Assembly: GCF_001956295.1 (NCBI RefSeq)
Contig: NZ_MRTD01000002.1
Coordinates: 2,501 to 66,500, forward strand
From: Paenibacillus sp. FSL A5-0031
Lineage (GTDB): Bacteria > Bacillota > Bacilli > Paenibacillales > Paenibacillaceae
Length of the DNA: 64,000 nucleotides
Direction: 5' to 3'
The notes beneath the pieces were generated by a model. The model had not been told where the DNA came from. It ran no database searches and worked only from the letters and a program-made list of their open reading frames with translations. This document shows positions 57,006 to 64,000 of this stretch, in pieces (positions within the stretch are counted from its first letter, which is position 1; each line of letters starts with the position of its first letter). The translations under genes were made by a program, and so were the position numbers.

Positions 57006-57074
57006 CGTAAAATCGTATCTCCTTCACCTGTATGAGTATGGTTATAAGATCAGTAGGAATGTCTTCGTTATTAA

Positions 57075-58124
57075 TTAAGGATAAACGGGAACGAATTGCA
57101 AACCGAGCGTCTCGTCCCAGCCCATCATCAGGTTCAAGTTTTGAATCGCTTGACCCGCAGCGCCTTTAACCAGGTTGTCGATAACAGAAACGATAGTTAC
57201 ACGATTCGTACGCTCATCGACGGCAAAGCCGATATCGCAATAGTTGGAGCCCCAAACTTCTTTAGTAGACGGCCATTGTCCTTCTGGACGAATACGTACA
57301 AACTTACGTCCTTCATAGTAGGAACGATAGAGATCAATAAAATCGCTAGTGCTCCGCTCGCCTTGAACGACAGCATACATCGTAGACATAATGCCGCGCG
57401 TCATTGGTACGAGATGAGTTGTAAAGGTAGTCACAACCGGCTTGTTAGCCGTATGAGATAACACCATTTCAATTTCTGGAATATGTTGATGCTGATTTAG
57501 CTTATATGCTCTTAAATTTTCATTAAGTTCTGAATAATGAGTACCTAGCGACGCACCGCGGCCAGCACCGGAAACGCCTGACTTGGCGTCAATGATGATG
57601 GTAGACGGGTCAATCCAGCCTTCTTTGACAGCTGGGAGAAGCCCTAACAGCGTCGCAGTTGGGTAACAACCCGGATTAGAAATAAATGGAGCATCCTTCA
57701 CTTGATCTCCATATATTTCAGCAAGGCCAAACACGGCTTGCTTCAAGTAAGCCTCATCCGCTGCTGGCTTCTTATACCACTGCTCGTATAAAGCTGGCGA
57801 CTTCAAGCGGAAATCTCCTGATAGATCGATAATTTTCAAACCAACTTCAAGCAAAGCTGGAACCAGCTTAGCTGCTACGCCAGCAGGTGTAGCTAGAAAT
57901 ACAACATCTGCCTTTGCTTTAATCGCTGCAGGATCGACATCATCAAGCAGCTCTTCGCTAATGCCAATGAGGTGTGGATATCCTTCTGTTATTGACGTAC
58001 CTGCGCTGGATGACGAAATGACCGATGTCACCTCTGCCAGCGGATGGGATGCGAGCAATCGAATGAGTTCTACACCGCCATAGCCAGTTGAACCGATAAT
58101 CGCTATTTTCACCTTTATGCTCAT
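57075..58124 (-). CDS. argC: N-acetyl-gamma-glutamyl-phosphate reductase
   Basis: NADPH-dependent reductase, third step of arginine synthesis. 349 residues; NADP-binding GSTGYGGVELIRLL at the N-terminus, catalytic Cys in NPGCYPTA and His in HQHIPEIE. GGGGAG lies before the ATG. First gene of argCJBDFGH, with a leader of about 150 bases behind the promoter at 58283-58311. Confidence 0.98.
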   Translation of the reverse strand: MSIKVKIAIIGSTGYGGVELIRLLASHPLAEVTSVISSSSAGTSITEGYPHLIGISEELLDDVDPAAIKAKADVVFLATPAGVAAKLVPALLEVGLKIIDLSGDFRLKSPALYEQWYKKPAADEAYLKQAVFGLAEIYGDQVKDAPFISNPGCYPTATLLGLLPAVKEGWIDPSTIIIDAKSGVSGAGRGASLGTHYSELNENLRAYKLNQHQHIPEIEMVLSHTANKPVVTTFTTHLVPMTRGIMSTMYAVVQGERSTSDFIDLYRSYYEGRKFVRIRPEGQWPSTKEVWGSNYCDIGFAVDERTNRVTIVSVIDNLVKGAAGQAIQNLNLMMGWDETLGLQFVPVYP

Positions 58125-58192
58125 GTTAATCTCTCCCCGAAACTAGATGCTGCAAGCTATCTTTCCCCTGCTATGCAGCTTCATCTATTGCT

Positions 58193-58210
58193 CTTTCCGC
58201 ACGCGGAAAG
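58193..58210 (-). promoter_or_regulatory. Hairpin in the argC leader
   Basis: CTTTCCGCGTGCGGAAAG, a perfect 7-pair stem with a 4-base loop, lies between the promoter and argC. No T run follows, so it is not a terminator. The remaining leader shows no T-box or riboswitch motif that I recognise. Confidence 0.45.
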
Positions 58211-58282
58211 GATGTTTTCTTCCACAACTTATAATTGTACAACATTCGGAAGTTGATGGAAATACGCACATTGTTTCGTATT

Positions 58283-58311
58283 ATTATACATTCGAATTCA
58301 TATTAATACAA
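58283..58311 (-). promoter_or_regulatory. Sigma-A promoter of the arginine operon with ARG-box-like spacer
   Basis: TTGTAT (58311-58306), exactly 17 bases, TATAAT (58288-58283) on the minus strand. The spacer holds TATGAATTCGAATGTA, which resembles an ArgR (AhrC) ARG box (TGAAT half site plus a degenerate inverted half). A second ATGAATTG-like half site lies near 58338-58346. The gap 58125-58442 has no coding potential. Confidence 0.7.
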
Positions 58312-58442
58312 CGAACAATTGATGATAATTTTGCTCAATTTATGAATTGTTTGAGAGATGCTTTCAACATAACAAGAACAAATGTTCTCGTTTTATTTTA
58401 GCACAAAAAACTCGTTAATGGTATCGTTTGGATATTATTTTG

Positions 58443-59327
58443 TTAGCTGTCCAGCTTAAAGCCTTGGCCAATTACCTCTGCTGTATTGCTAATTATCACA
58501 AAACTGCCAGGATCAATAGACTTCACAATTTGTTTTAGCTTGGGCACCTCATTCTGACCGACTACTACCATTAATACCGTTCGCCCTACGCCAGTATATC
58601 CGCCATGACCATCAAGCCGCGTCAAACCACGGTCCAGATCATTCAGAATCGCTTCGGCAACATCATCCGAATGGTCGCTGATTATAAATGCTACCTTAGA
58701 TAGCTGCAATCCGCTTTGTACAAAATCAATCGTCTTGCTTGTCACGAATAAACCGATCAAAGCGTATAGCGCAACCTCAGGAGAAATGATTATTCCAGCC
58801 GCTATAATGACGCAGCCGTCGAAACAAACGATCGCTAAGCTAAGCGGAAGGCCTGTGTAGCGATGTAAAATTTGCGCAGCTAAATCCAAGCCGCCTGTCG
58901 AAGCTCCTCCTCGAAAAACAAGTCCGAGCCCCAGACCAACCCCGATACCGCCATAAATAGCCGCAAGCAGCGGATTGTCCGTAGGTGATGGCCAGCCATT
59001 TGACAGCAGCACAAATAGAGGCAAAATAATCGATCCTAGCGCTGTTTTTGCGCCAAATCGTTTGCCAAGCAGCCACAAACCCGCGATAAACAGCGGTATA
59101 TTAATCGCCCATTGCGTGACAGCAGGAGTAATGCCTGCTGCTCTTTGGACGAGAATAGATATACCCGATACGCCCCCAGAAGCGATTCCATTGGGTACCA
59201 TGAACATATTGAAGCTAATCGCTACGATAGCTGAACCAATCAGAAGCTGAACAATATTCCATACGGATTGGGTTCGCGGACTATAACTGCGTCCACCTTT
59301 TCTCCGCTTCGCCGTGCTTTCTTTCAT
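58443..59327 (-). CDS. YitT family membrane protein (DUF161 plus DUF2179)
   Basis: 294 residues with five or six membrane helices (about 25-190) carrying VPNGIASGGVSGISIL and RGGASTGGLDL, then a cytoplasmic DUF2179 domain (about 205-285, GLTRLDGHGGYTGVGRTVLMVVV). Transport substrate and function are unknown for the family. It is flanked by the prfB terminator upstream and the arginine promoter region downstream, a single-gene unit. I see no terminator directly after it. Confidence 0.93.
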   Translation of the reverse strand: MKESTAKRRKGGRSYSPRTQSVWNIVQLLIGSAIVAISFNMFMVPNGIASGGVSGISILVQRAAGITPAVTQWAINIPLFIAGLWLLGKRFGAKTALGSIILPLFVLLSNGWPSPTDNPLLAAIYGGIGVGLGLGLVFRGGASTGGLDLAAQILHRYTGLPLSLAIVCFDGCVIIAAGIIISPEVALYALIGLFVTSKTIDFVQSGLQLSKVAFIISDHSDDVAEAILNDLDRGLTRLDGHGGYTGVGRTVLMVVVGQNEVPKLKQIVKSIDPGSFVIISNTAEVIGQGFKLDS

Positions 59328-59360
59328 CCCTTTTTATCTCCTCGCAAGCCGATTATCGCA

Positions 59361-59400
59361 AAAAGAAGAGTTCCACACGTTTACCGTGTTGGAACTCTTC
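59361..59400 (-). terminator. Terminator after prfB
   Basis: Stem GAAGAGTTCCAACACG with CGTGTGGAACTCTTC (one bulge), loop GTAAA, then TTTTT on the minus strand. Confidence 0.95.
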
Positions 59401-59432
59401 ACTGAAGCTATCCATTTGTATATGGTCGAAAA

Positions 59433-60540
59433 TTAATCGTGACGAATCTGATGACGCAAATATCCATCGATAAAAGGGTCGATGTCGCCATCCATAACCG
59501 CGCCGACATTACCTGTCTCTACAGAAGTACGGTGATCCTTCACCATGCTATAGGGATGGAAAACATAAGAACGGATTTGGCTTCCCCACGCGATTTCCGA
59601 TTGATCTCCGCGTATTTCCGCCAAATGCTTCATCTGCTCCTCGATCTTCCGATCATACAGCTTAGAACGAAGCATCTTCATCGCACGTTCCCGGTTCTGA
59701 ATTTGTGAACGCTCCTGCTGGCAAGCAACCACAATGCCTGAAGGGATGTGGGTAATACGTATAGCCGACTCCGTCTTATTGACGTGCTGTCCGCCTGCTC
59801 CACTCGCGCGGTACGTATCCACCTTCAGATCTTCAGTTCGGATTTCGATCTCAATGCTGTCATCGATTTCTGGGACTACATCACAGGAAGCAAACGACGT
59901 GTGACGACGACCAGCAGAATCAAACGGAGAAATGCGAACCAAACGGTGTACGCCTTTCTCTGCCTTCAAATACCCGTAAGCATTAAAGCCTTTCACCAAA
60001 ATGGTGACACTTTTAATGCCTGCCTCATCACCGGGCAAGTAATCAAGAAGCTCAACCTTGAAGCCGCTCTTCTCCGCCCAGCGCGTGTACATCCTATAAA
60101 GCATTAAACCCCAGTCCTGAGACTCCGTACCGCCAGCGCCAGGATGAAGCTCAAGAATCGCATTAAGCTTATCGTAAGGCTGATTAAGCAGCAGTTGAAG
60201 CTCGAACTCGCTAATCTTGCGCATGAGCTTCTCCACGCCGCTCACGACGTCTGATGCAAGCGACTCATCGCCTTCATCTTCCGCCAGCTCCAGCATCATC
60301 TGAAGATCTTCCTGCTCGCTGTTCAACCCGTCGTAATGATCCACAACTGACTTCACCGCATTAAGCTCAGAAATAACGCTTTGCGCTTTGTCATTATCAT
60401 CCCAAAAATCAGGGAAAGTCATCTTCTCCTCGAAATTAGCAATCATTTCTTGCTTAAGATCTAAGTCAAAGGGACCCCCTAAGCTCTTGGAGCCGCTTGG
60501 CCATCTCACGCAGGTCTTGTTTAACCGTTATGTCTATCAT
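59433..60540 (-). CDS. prfB: Peptide chain release factor 2 with programmed +1 frameshift
   Basis: Releases peptides at UGA and UAA codons. The gene starts at ATG 60540 and reads 24 codons ([13 protein letters not shown]...) to an in-frame TGA at 60468-60466. Skipping the T at 60468 continues in +1 from GAC (60467) to the stop at 59433. Total about 368 residues. The SPF anticodon-like tripeptide ([10 protein letters not shown]) and GGQ ([13 protein letters not shown]) are present. A plain ORF search finds only the +1 frame from about 60509. It follows secA by 67 bases with no promoter seen, so they are likely cotranscribed. Confidence 0.97.
60466..60480 (-). promoter_or_regulatory. prfB autoregulatory frameshift site
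   Basis: The minus strand reads AGGGGG TCC CTT TGA followed by C: an internal Shine-Dalgarno-like sequence 3 bases before the slippery CTT and the in-frame TGA. This is the standard layout by which low RF2 favours the +1 shift. Confidence 0.97.
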
Positions 60541-60607
60541 AGCTTCCGCTTCACCTCAAAATAATGGTTCATTCTTTATTTTATGCCATGCTGTTTGATG
60601 CCGTTCC

Positions 60608-63115
60608 TTACTTGCCGTGGCACTGCTTGTATTTCTTGCCACTGCCGCAAGGACATGCATCATTACGACCTACACGGTCCTCACGCTTAGCAGGGCGCTT
60701 CTCCATAGCTTCTCCGCCGCCGCTTGTTGTAGTCGTTTGGCCTTGAGCTACTTCTTGACGCTCCAGGTTGCTCTCTACGCGTGCCTTCATAATGTATCTT
60801 GCAACTTCCTCGTGGATGCTCTCGATCATTTCCTTGAACATCTCGAAGCCTTCAAATTGATATTCACGAAGCGGATCCGTACCGCCGTATGCACGCAGGT
60901 GGATACCTTGACGGAGCTGATCCATCGCATCGATGTGATCCATCCATTTGCTATCTACCGCACGAAGCACAACGACCTTCTCGAATTCGCGCATCGTTTC
61001 TTCCCCAAGCTCTGCTTCACGCTCATCATAGGAAGCAACGACTTCAGCATAAATATAGTCGATGATTTCTTCCTTCTCTTTGCCCCAAATCTCTTCCTTG
61101 GTCAAAGATCCTTCTTGCAGGAAGTTCGCTTGCGCATAATCAACGATTGCTTGAAGATCCCACTCCTCCGGAATATCCTCCGAACAGTGAGCTTCAACTA
61201 TACGTTCGATGACAGGCTTAAGCATTTCCATAACTTCTTGGCGGATGTTCTCCGAACCAAGAATATCACGGCGCTGCTTATAGATAACCTCACGCTGCTG
61301 GTTCATGACATCATCATATTGTAGAACAACTTTCCGAATGTCAAAGTTATTGCCCTCAACGCGTTTCTGAGCAGATTCAATCGCTCTAGAAATCATCCGG
61401 CTCTCAATCGGTTGATCCTCATCCAGTCCCAGCTTATCCATCATGCCCATAATGTTTTCAGAACCGAAGCGGCGCATCAGCTCATCCTCAAGCGATAGAT
61501 AAAACTGTGATGAACCTGGATCGCCTTGACGTCCAGCACGACCACGCAGCTGGTTATCGATCCGACGGCTTTCATGGCGCTCTGTACCAATGATATGCAA
61601 GCCGCCTAGTTCAGCAACCTCATCACCTAGCAAAATATCGGTACCACGACCAGCCATGTTCGTTGCGATCGTTACGGAGCCTGCTTGACCAGCGCGCGAA
61701 ATAATTTCTGCCTCTTCCGCATGGAACTTCGCGTTGAGCACTTTGTGCGTAACGCCTCTGCGTTTCAGCATATCTGATAATTTCTCCGAGTTCTCGATAG
61801 AAATTGTACCTACGAGCACTGGTTGATTTTTACTGTGGCGTTCTACGATCTCTTCTACTACCGCTTTGAATTTACCGAGTTCGGATTTGTAGACAACATC
61901 TGCAATATCCTTACGGATCATGGAACGGTTCGTAGGCACTTGAATAACGTCGAGTCCATAAATACGCTTGAACTCTTCTTCCTCTGTCTTCGCAGTACCC
62001 GTCATACCAGCAAGCTTGCGATACATACGGAAGTAGTTTTGGAAAGTAATTGTCGCAAGCGTCATGCTCTCGTTCTGAACCTTCAGATCTTCCTTCGCTT
62101 CAATCGCTTGGTGAAGACCATCGCTATAACGACGTCCAGACATTAGACGACCAGTAAATTCATCAACGATGACAACTTCTTCTTCTTCCACAACATAATC
62201 CACATCGCGCTTCATAATGAAGTTCGCTTTTAGCGCTTGCTGTACGTGGTGGTTGAGCGTTACATTCGCATGATCGAATAGGTTCTCGATTTGGAATGCC
62301 TTCTCCGTCTTCTCAACGCCTGCCTCAGTCAGCATAACGCTGCGAAGCTTAATGTCGATCGTGAAATCCTCTTCAGGCTTCAAACGGCCAATAAAGCGGT
62401 CTGCGGCGAAGTAGAGCTCTGTTGATTTAGCAGCCTGTCCAGAAATAATAAGCGGAGTCCGCGCTTCATCGACAAGAATGGAATCCACTTCATCGATAAT
62501 GGAGAAATAAAGAGGACGCTGAACCATTTGTTCTTTGTATAGCACCATGTTGTCACGCAAATAATCAAAACCAAATTCATTATTTGTACCATACGTAATA
62601 TCGCATGCATATGCTTCTTGCTTCTCGTCATGCGACAAGCCGTGAAGATTACATCCGACAGTCATGCCTAGGAAGCCATACAGCTGTCCCATAAGCTCGC
62701 TATCACGTTGCGCTAGATAATTATTGACCGTGATAACATGCACGCCTTTGCCAAGCAATGCGTTTAAATAAACCGGAAGTGTTGCAACGAGCGTTTTACC
62801 TTCACCCGTTCTCATCTCCGCAATTTTACCTTCATGAAGAACGATACCGCCGAGCAGCTGCACATCAAAGTGACGCATGCCAAGTGTACGCTTGGATGCT
62901 TCTCTAACTGTTGCAAAAGCTTCAGGCAATATTTTATCTAATGACTCGCCTTTTTCAATTCTTGCTTTGAATTCCTCAGTTTTCGCGCGAAGCGCATCGT
63001 CAGATAAAGCAGTGAATTTTGACTCAATCGCATTTATTTCATCTACCGTCCGTTGGATCCGCTTTACCTCGCGCTCGTTATGGTCACCAAATATCTTTTT
63101 CACTAATCCGAGCAT
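60608..63115 (-). CDS. secA: Protein translocase ATPase SecA
   Basis: Motor that pushes preproteins through SecYEG. 835 residues. [13 protein letters not shown] gives Walker [16 protein letters not shown] the Walker B/DEAD region, and [10 protein letters not shown] and [13 protein letters not shown] the helicase motifs. The C-terminal zinc domain [15 protein letters not shown], which binds SecB or ribosomes, is present after a Gln/Thr linker. AAGGGG lies 6 bases before the ATG. Upstream promoter at 63153-63181; prfB follows. Confidence 0.99.
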   Translation of the reverse strand: MLGLVKKIFGDHNEREVKRIQRTVDEINAIESKFTALSDDALRAKTEEFKARIEKGESLDKILPEAFATVREASKRTLGMRHFDVQLLGGIVLHEGKIAEMRTGEGKTLVATLPVYLNALLGKGVHVITVNNYLAQRDSELMGQLYGFLGMTVGCNLHGLSHDEKQEAYACDITYGTNNEFGFDYLRDNMVLYKEQMVQRPLYFSIIDEVDSILVDEARTPLIISGQAAKSTELYFAADRFIGRLKPEEDFTIDIKLRSVMLTEAGVEKTEKAFQIENLFDHANVTLNHHVQQALKANFIMKRDVDYVVEEEEVVIVDEFTGRLMSGRRYSDGLHQAIEAKEDLKVQNESMTLATITFQNYFRMYRKLAGMTGTAKTEEEEFKRIYGLDVIQVPTNRSMIRKDIADVVYKSELGKFKAVVEEIVERHSKNQPVLVGTISIENSEKLSDMLKRRGVTHKVLNAKFHAEEAEIISRAGQAGSVTIATNMAGRGTDILLGDEVAELGGLHIIGTERHESRRIDNQLRGRAGRQGDPGSSQFYLSLEDELMRRFGSENIMGMMDKLGLDEDQPIESRMISRAIESAQKRVEGNNFDIRKVVLQYDDVMNQQREVIYKQRRDILGSENIRQEVMEMLKPVIERIVEAHCSEDIPEEWDLQAIVDYAQANFLQEGSLTKEEIWGKEKEEIIDYIYAEVVASYDEREAELGEETMREFEKVVVLRAVDSKWMDHIDAMDQLRQGIHLRAYGGTDPLREYQFEGFEMFKEMIESIHEEVARYIMKARVESNLERQEVAQGQTTTTSGGGEAMEKRPAKREDRVGRNDACPCGSGKKYKQCHGK

Positions 63116-63152
63116 GGAATTCCCCTTTCGTAGTAACGCCTCTTTGCATTAA

Positions 63153-63181
63153 ATTGTATCAGTTTGTCGACACCGCCGCAA
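63153..63181 (-). promoter_or_regulatory. Sigma-A-type promoter of secA-prfB
   Basis: TTGCGG (63181-63176), 17 bases, TACAAT (63158-63153) on the minus strand, about 35 bases before the secA start. Confidence 0.6.
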
Positions 63182-63201
63182 CGAGGATGATTGTAAAAGA
63201 A

Positions 63202-63233
63202 AAAGCCTCTCTCCATAAAGGAGAAAAGGCTCT
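63202..63233 (-). terminator. Terminator after hpf
   Basis: Stem AAGAGCCTTTTCTCC with GGAGAGAGGCTTT (small internal mismatch), loop TTTAT, then TTTTTCTTTT on the minus strand. Confidence 0.85.
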
Positions 63234-63255
63234 TCAATGTTGTGTATAATGATGG

Positions 63256-63801
63256 CTAGCCTTGCTCAATTAAACCGTATTTCCCGTCACTTCGTTTGTA
63301 CACAACACTGACCTCTTTGTTGTCCACATTCGAGAAGACGAAGAAATTATGTCCGACCATATTCATTTGCAAAATCGCTTCTTCCACATCCATTGGCTTA
63401 AGTGCAAAACGCTTCGTACGTACAAGCTCCAAATCATCTTCTTCCTCTAGAACGCCTACTGCTGAGCCTTCTTCCTTGAATAAGACGCGTACACCGCTAC
63501 CTTGGCGGAACTTTCGATTCACTTTTGTTTTATGTTTACGTATTTGTCGTTCGAGTTTGTCCGCAACCAGATCGATCGATGCGTACATATCCTCGCTTTT
63601 CTCCTCGGCTCTTAGCATGACACCGGTGAGCGGTATGGTCACCTCAACTGCATGTTTACCTTTGGTGACGGATAGTGTTACGTTAATATCGGAGGTGATT
63701 GGTGCTTCAAAATATTTATCCAATCGGCTGAGTTTCTTTTCGACGTAGTCTCTCAATGCGTCTGTCACTTGAAAGTGTTGACCTCGAATGTTGTAGTTCA
63801 T
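63256..63801 (-). CDS. hpf: Long-form ribosome hibernation promoting factor
   Basis: Joins 70S ribosomes into inactive 100S pairs in stationary phase. 181 residues, the long form: an N-terminal HPF/RaiA domain (about 1-100, MNYNIRGQHFQVTDALRDYV) and a C-terminal dimerisation domain (about 122-179, VRTKRFALKPMDVEEAILQM, HNFFVFSNVDN). GGAGGAG lies 6 bases before the ATG. Its promoter is at 63828-63856. It is a single-gene unit before secA, an order common in Bacillota. Confidence 0.98.
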   Translation of the reverse strand: MNYNIRGQHFQVTDALRDYVEKKLSRLDKYFEAPITSDINVTLSVTKGKHAVEVTIPLTGVMLRAEEKSEDMYASIDLVADKLERQIRKHKTKVNRKFRQGSGVRVLFKEEGSAVGVLEEEDDLELVRTKRFALKPMDVEEAILQMNMVGHNFFVFSNVDNKEVSVVYKRSDGKYGLIEQG

Positions 63802-63827
63802 GGGGAACTCCTCCTTTACATAGTCTT

Positions 63828-63856
63828 ATTATAGCATATGTAGGCGTTCAAATCAA
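63828..63856 (-). promoter_or_regulatory. hpf promoter
   Basis: TTGATT (63856-63851), 17 bases, TATAAT (63833-63828) with TGC before the -10, on the minus strand. I see no clear sigma-B or sigma-H box beside it. Confidence 0.7.
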
Positions 63857-63956
63857 AATAGTTTTTTATCAATTTAGAATATTCAGATAAATAAAACTAT
63901 AGAACTACTAGACTTGTCACAACTTAGTCACGGACACCTATTTCACTTCAGACAAC

Positions 63957-63983
63957 AAAAAAAAGCCCCGGTTTCCCGGAGCT
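63957..63983 (-). terminator. Terminator of a gene lying beyond the right edge
   Basis: Stem AGCTCCGG with CCGGGGCT (one G-U), loop GAAA, then eight T on the minus strand. The gene it ends is outside the window. Confidence 0.92.
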
Positions 63984-64000
63984 TGGTGTAAGTTACTTGT

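Noticed and set aside
1..64000. tRNA, rRNA, transposase, prophage, restriction or CRISPR genes
   Set aside because: I looked for them on both strands and saw none; every long frame is explained by housekeeping, envelope, sugar-use or regulatory genes.

Overview
This window looks like chromosomal DNA from a Paenibacillus-type member of the Bacillota (Paenibacillaceae). The grounds are pcrB-pcrA-ligA, secA-prfB and minJ-ctpB-ftsX-ftsE gene orders of Bacillus type, strong AGGAGG ribosome binding sites with frequent GTG and TTG starts, three C-terminal SLH domains on a giant secreted protein, an LPXTG adhesin, copper-amine-oxidase-type stalk domains, and a YesM/YesN-controlled sugar importer. Almost all genes are on the minus strand. 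I see no rRNA, tRNA, CRISPR array, transposase, prophage or integration site.

Layout (minus strand unless stated). 1-4983: the replication and repair operon pcrB-pcrA-ligA (ligA cut by the window edge), preceded by a 14-codon reading frame that overlaps pcrB. 5032-7457: an ECF sigma factor, a one-pass membrane anti-sigma candidate and a membrane-anchored TPR protein, all overlapping, behind a promoter that looks autoregulated. 7484-15192: a U32 protein of the RlhA/YrrO type, a copper-amine-oxidase-domain exported protein with an HtrA-like protease, a plus-strand TIM-barrel sugar epimerase and a small membrane protein. 15193-30206: a carbohydrate region. It encodes a SurA-like foldase plus an SLH-anchored beta-helix protein, then a seven-gene unit (two permeases, solute-binding lipoprotein, YesM-like kinase, YesN-like regulator, DUF2264 protein, GH88 unsaturated glucuronyl hydrolase). 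Together they suggest surface cleavage of an acidic polysaccharide by a lyase, import of unsaturated oligosaccharides and their hydrolysis in the cytoplasm.

30161-42169: uvrBA with a LexA-like site, then an orphan REC-SARP regulator divergent from a plus-strand 1721-residue LPXTG adhesin with seven SpaA-type repeats. 42202-49956: a cell-division and envelope block (MinJ-like PDZ protein, CtpB protease, EnvC-like M23 hydrolase, FtsX, FtsE) and a divergent VanW/G5 protein. 49994-58311: one seven-gene arginine operon argCJBDFGH behind a clear sigma-A promoter. 58443-63983: a YitT transporter-like protein, prfB with its programmed +1 frameshift, secA and long-form hpf, and at the right edge the terminator of a gene outside the window.

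The most unusual items are the ECF module whose anti-sigma lacks a zinc motif, the orphan SARP regulator beside the repeat adhesin, the foldase plus surface beta-helix pair with a cre-like operator, the short reading frame coupled to pcrB, and the GC-rich Gly/Ala linker in PcrA. No wholly novel system is proven by the sequence alone.
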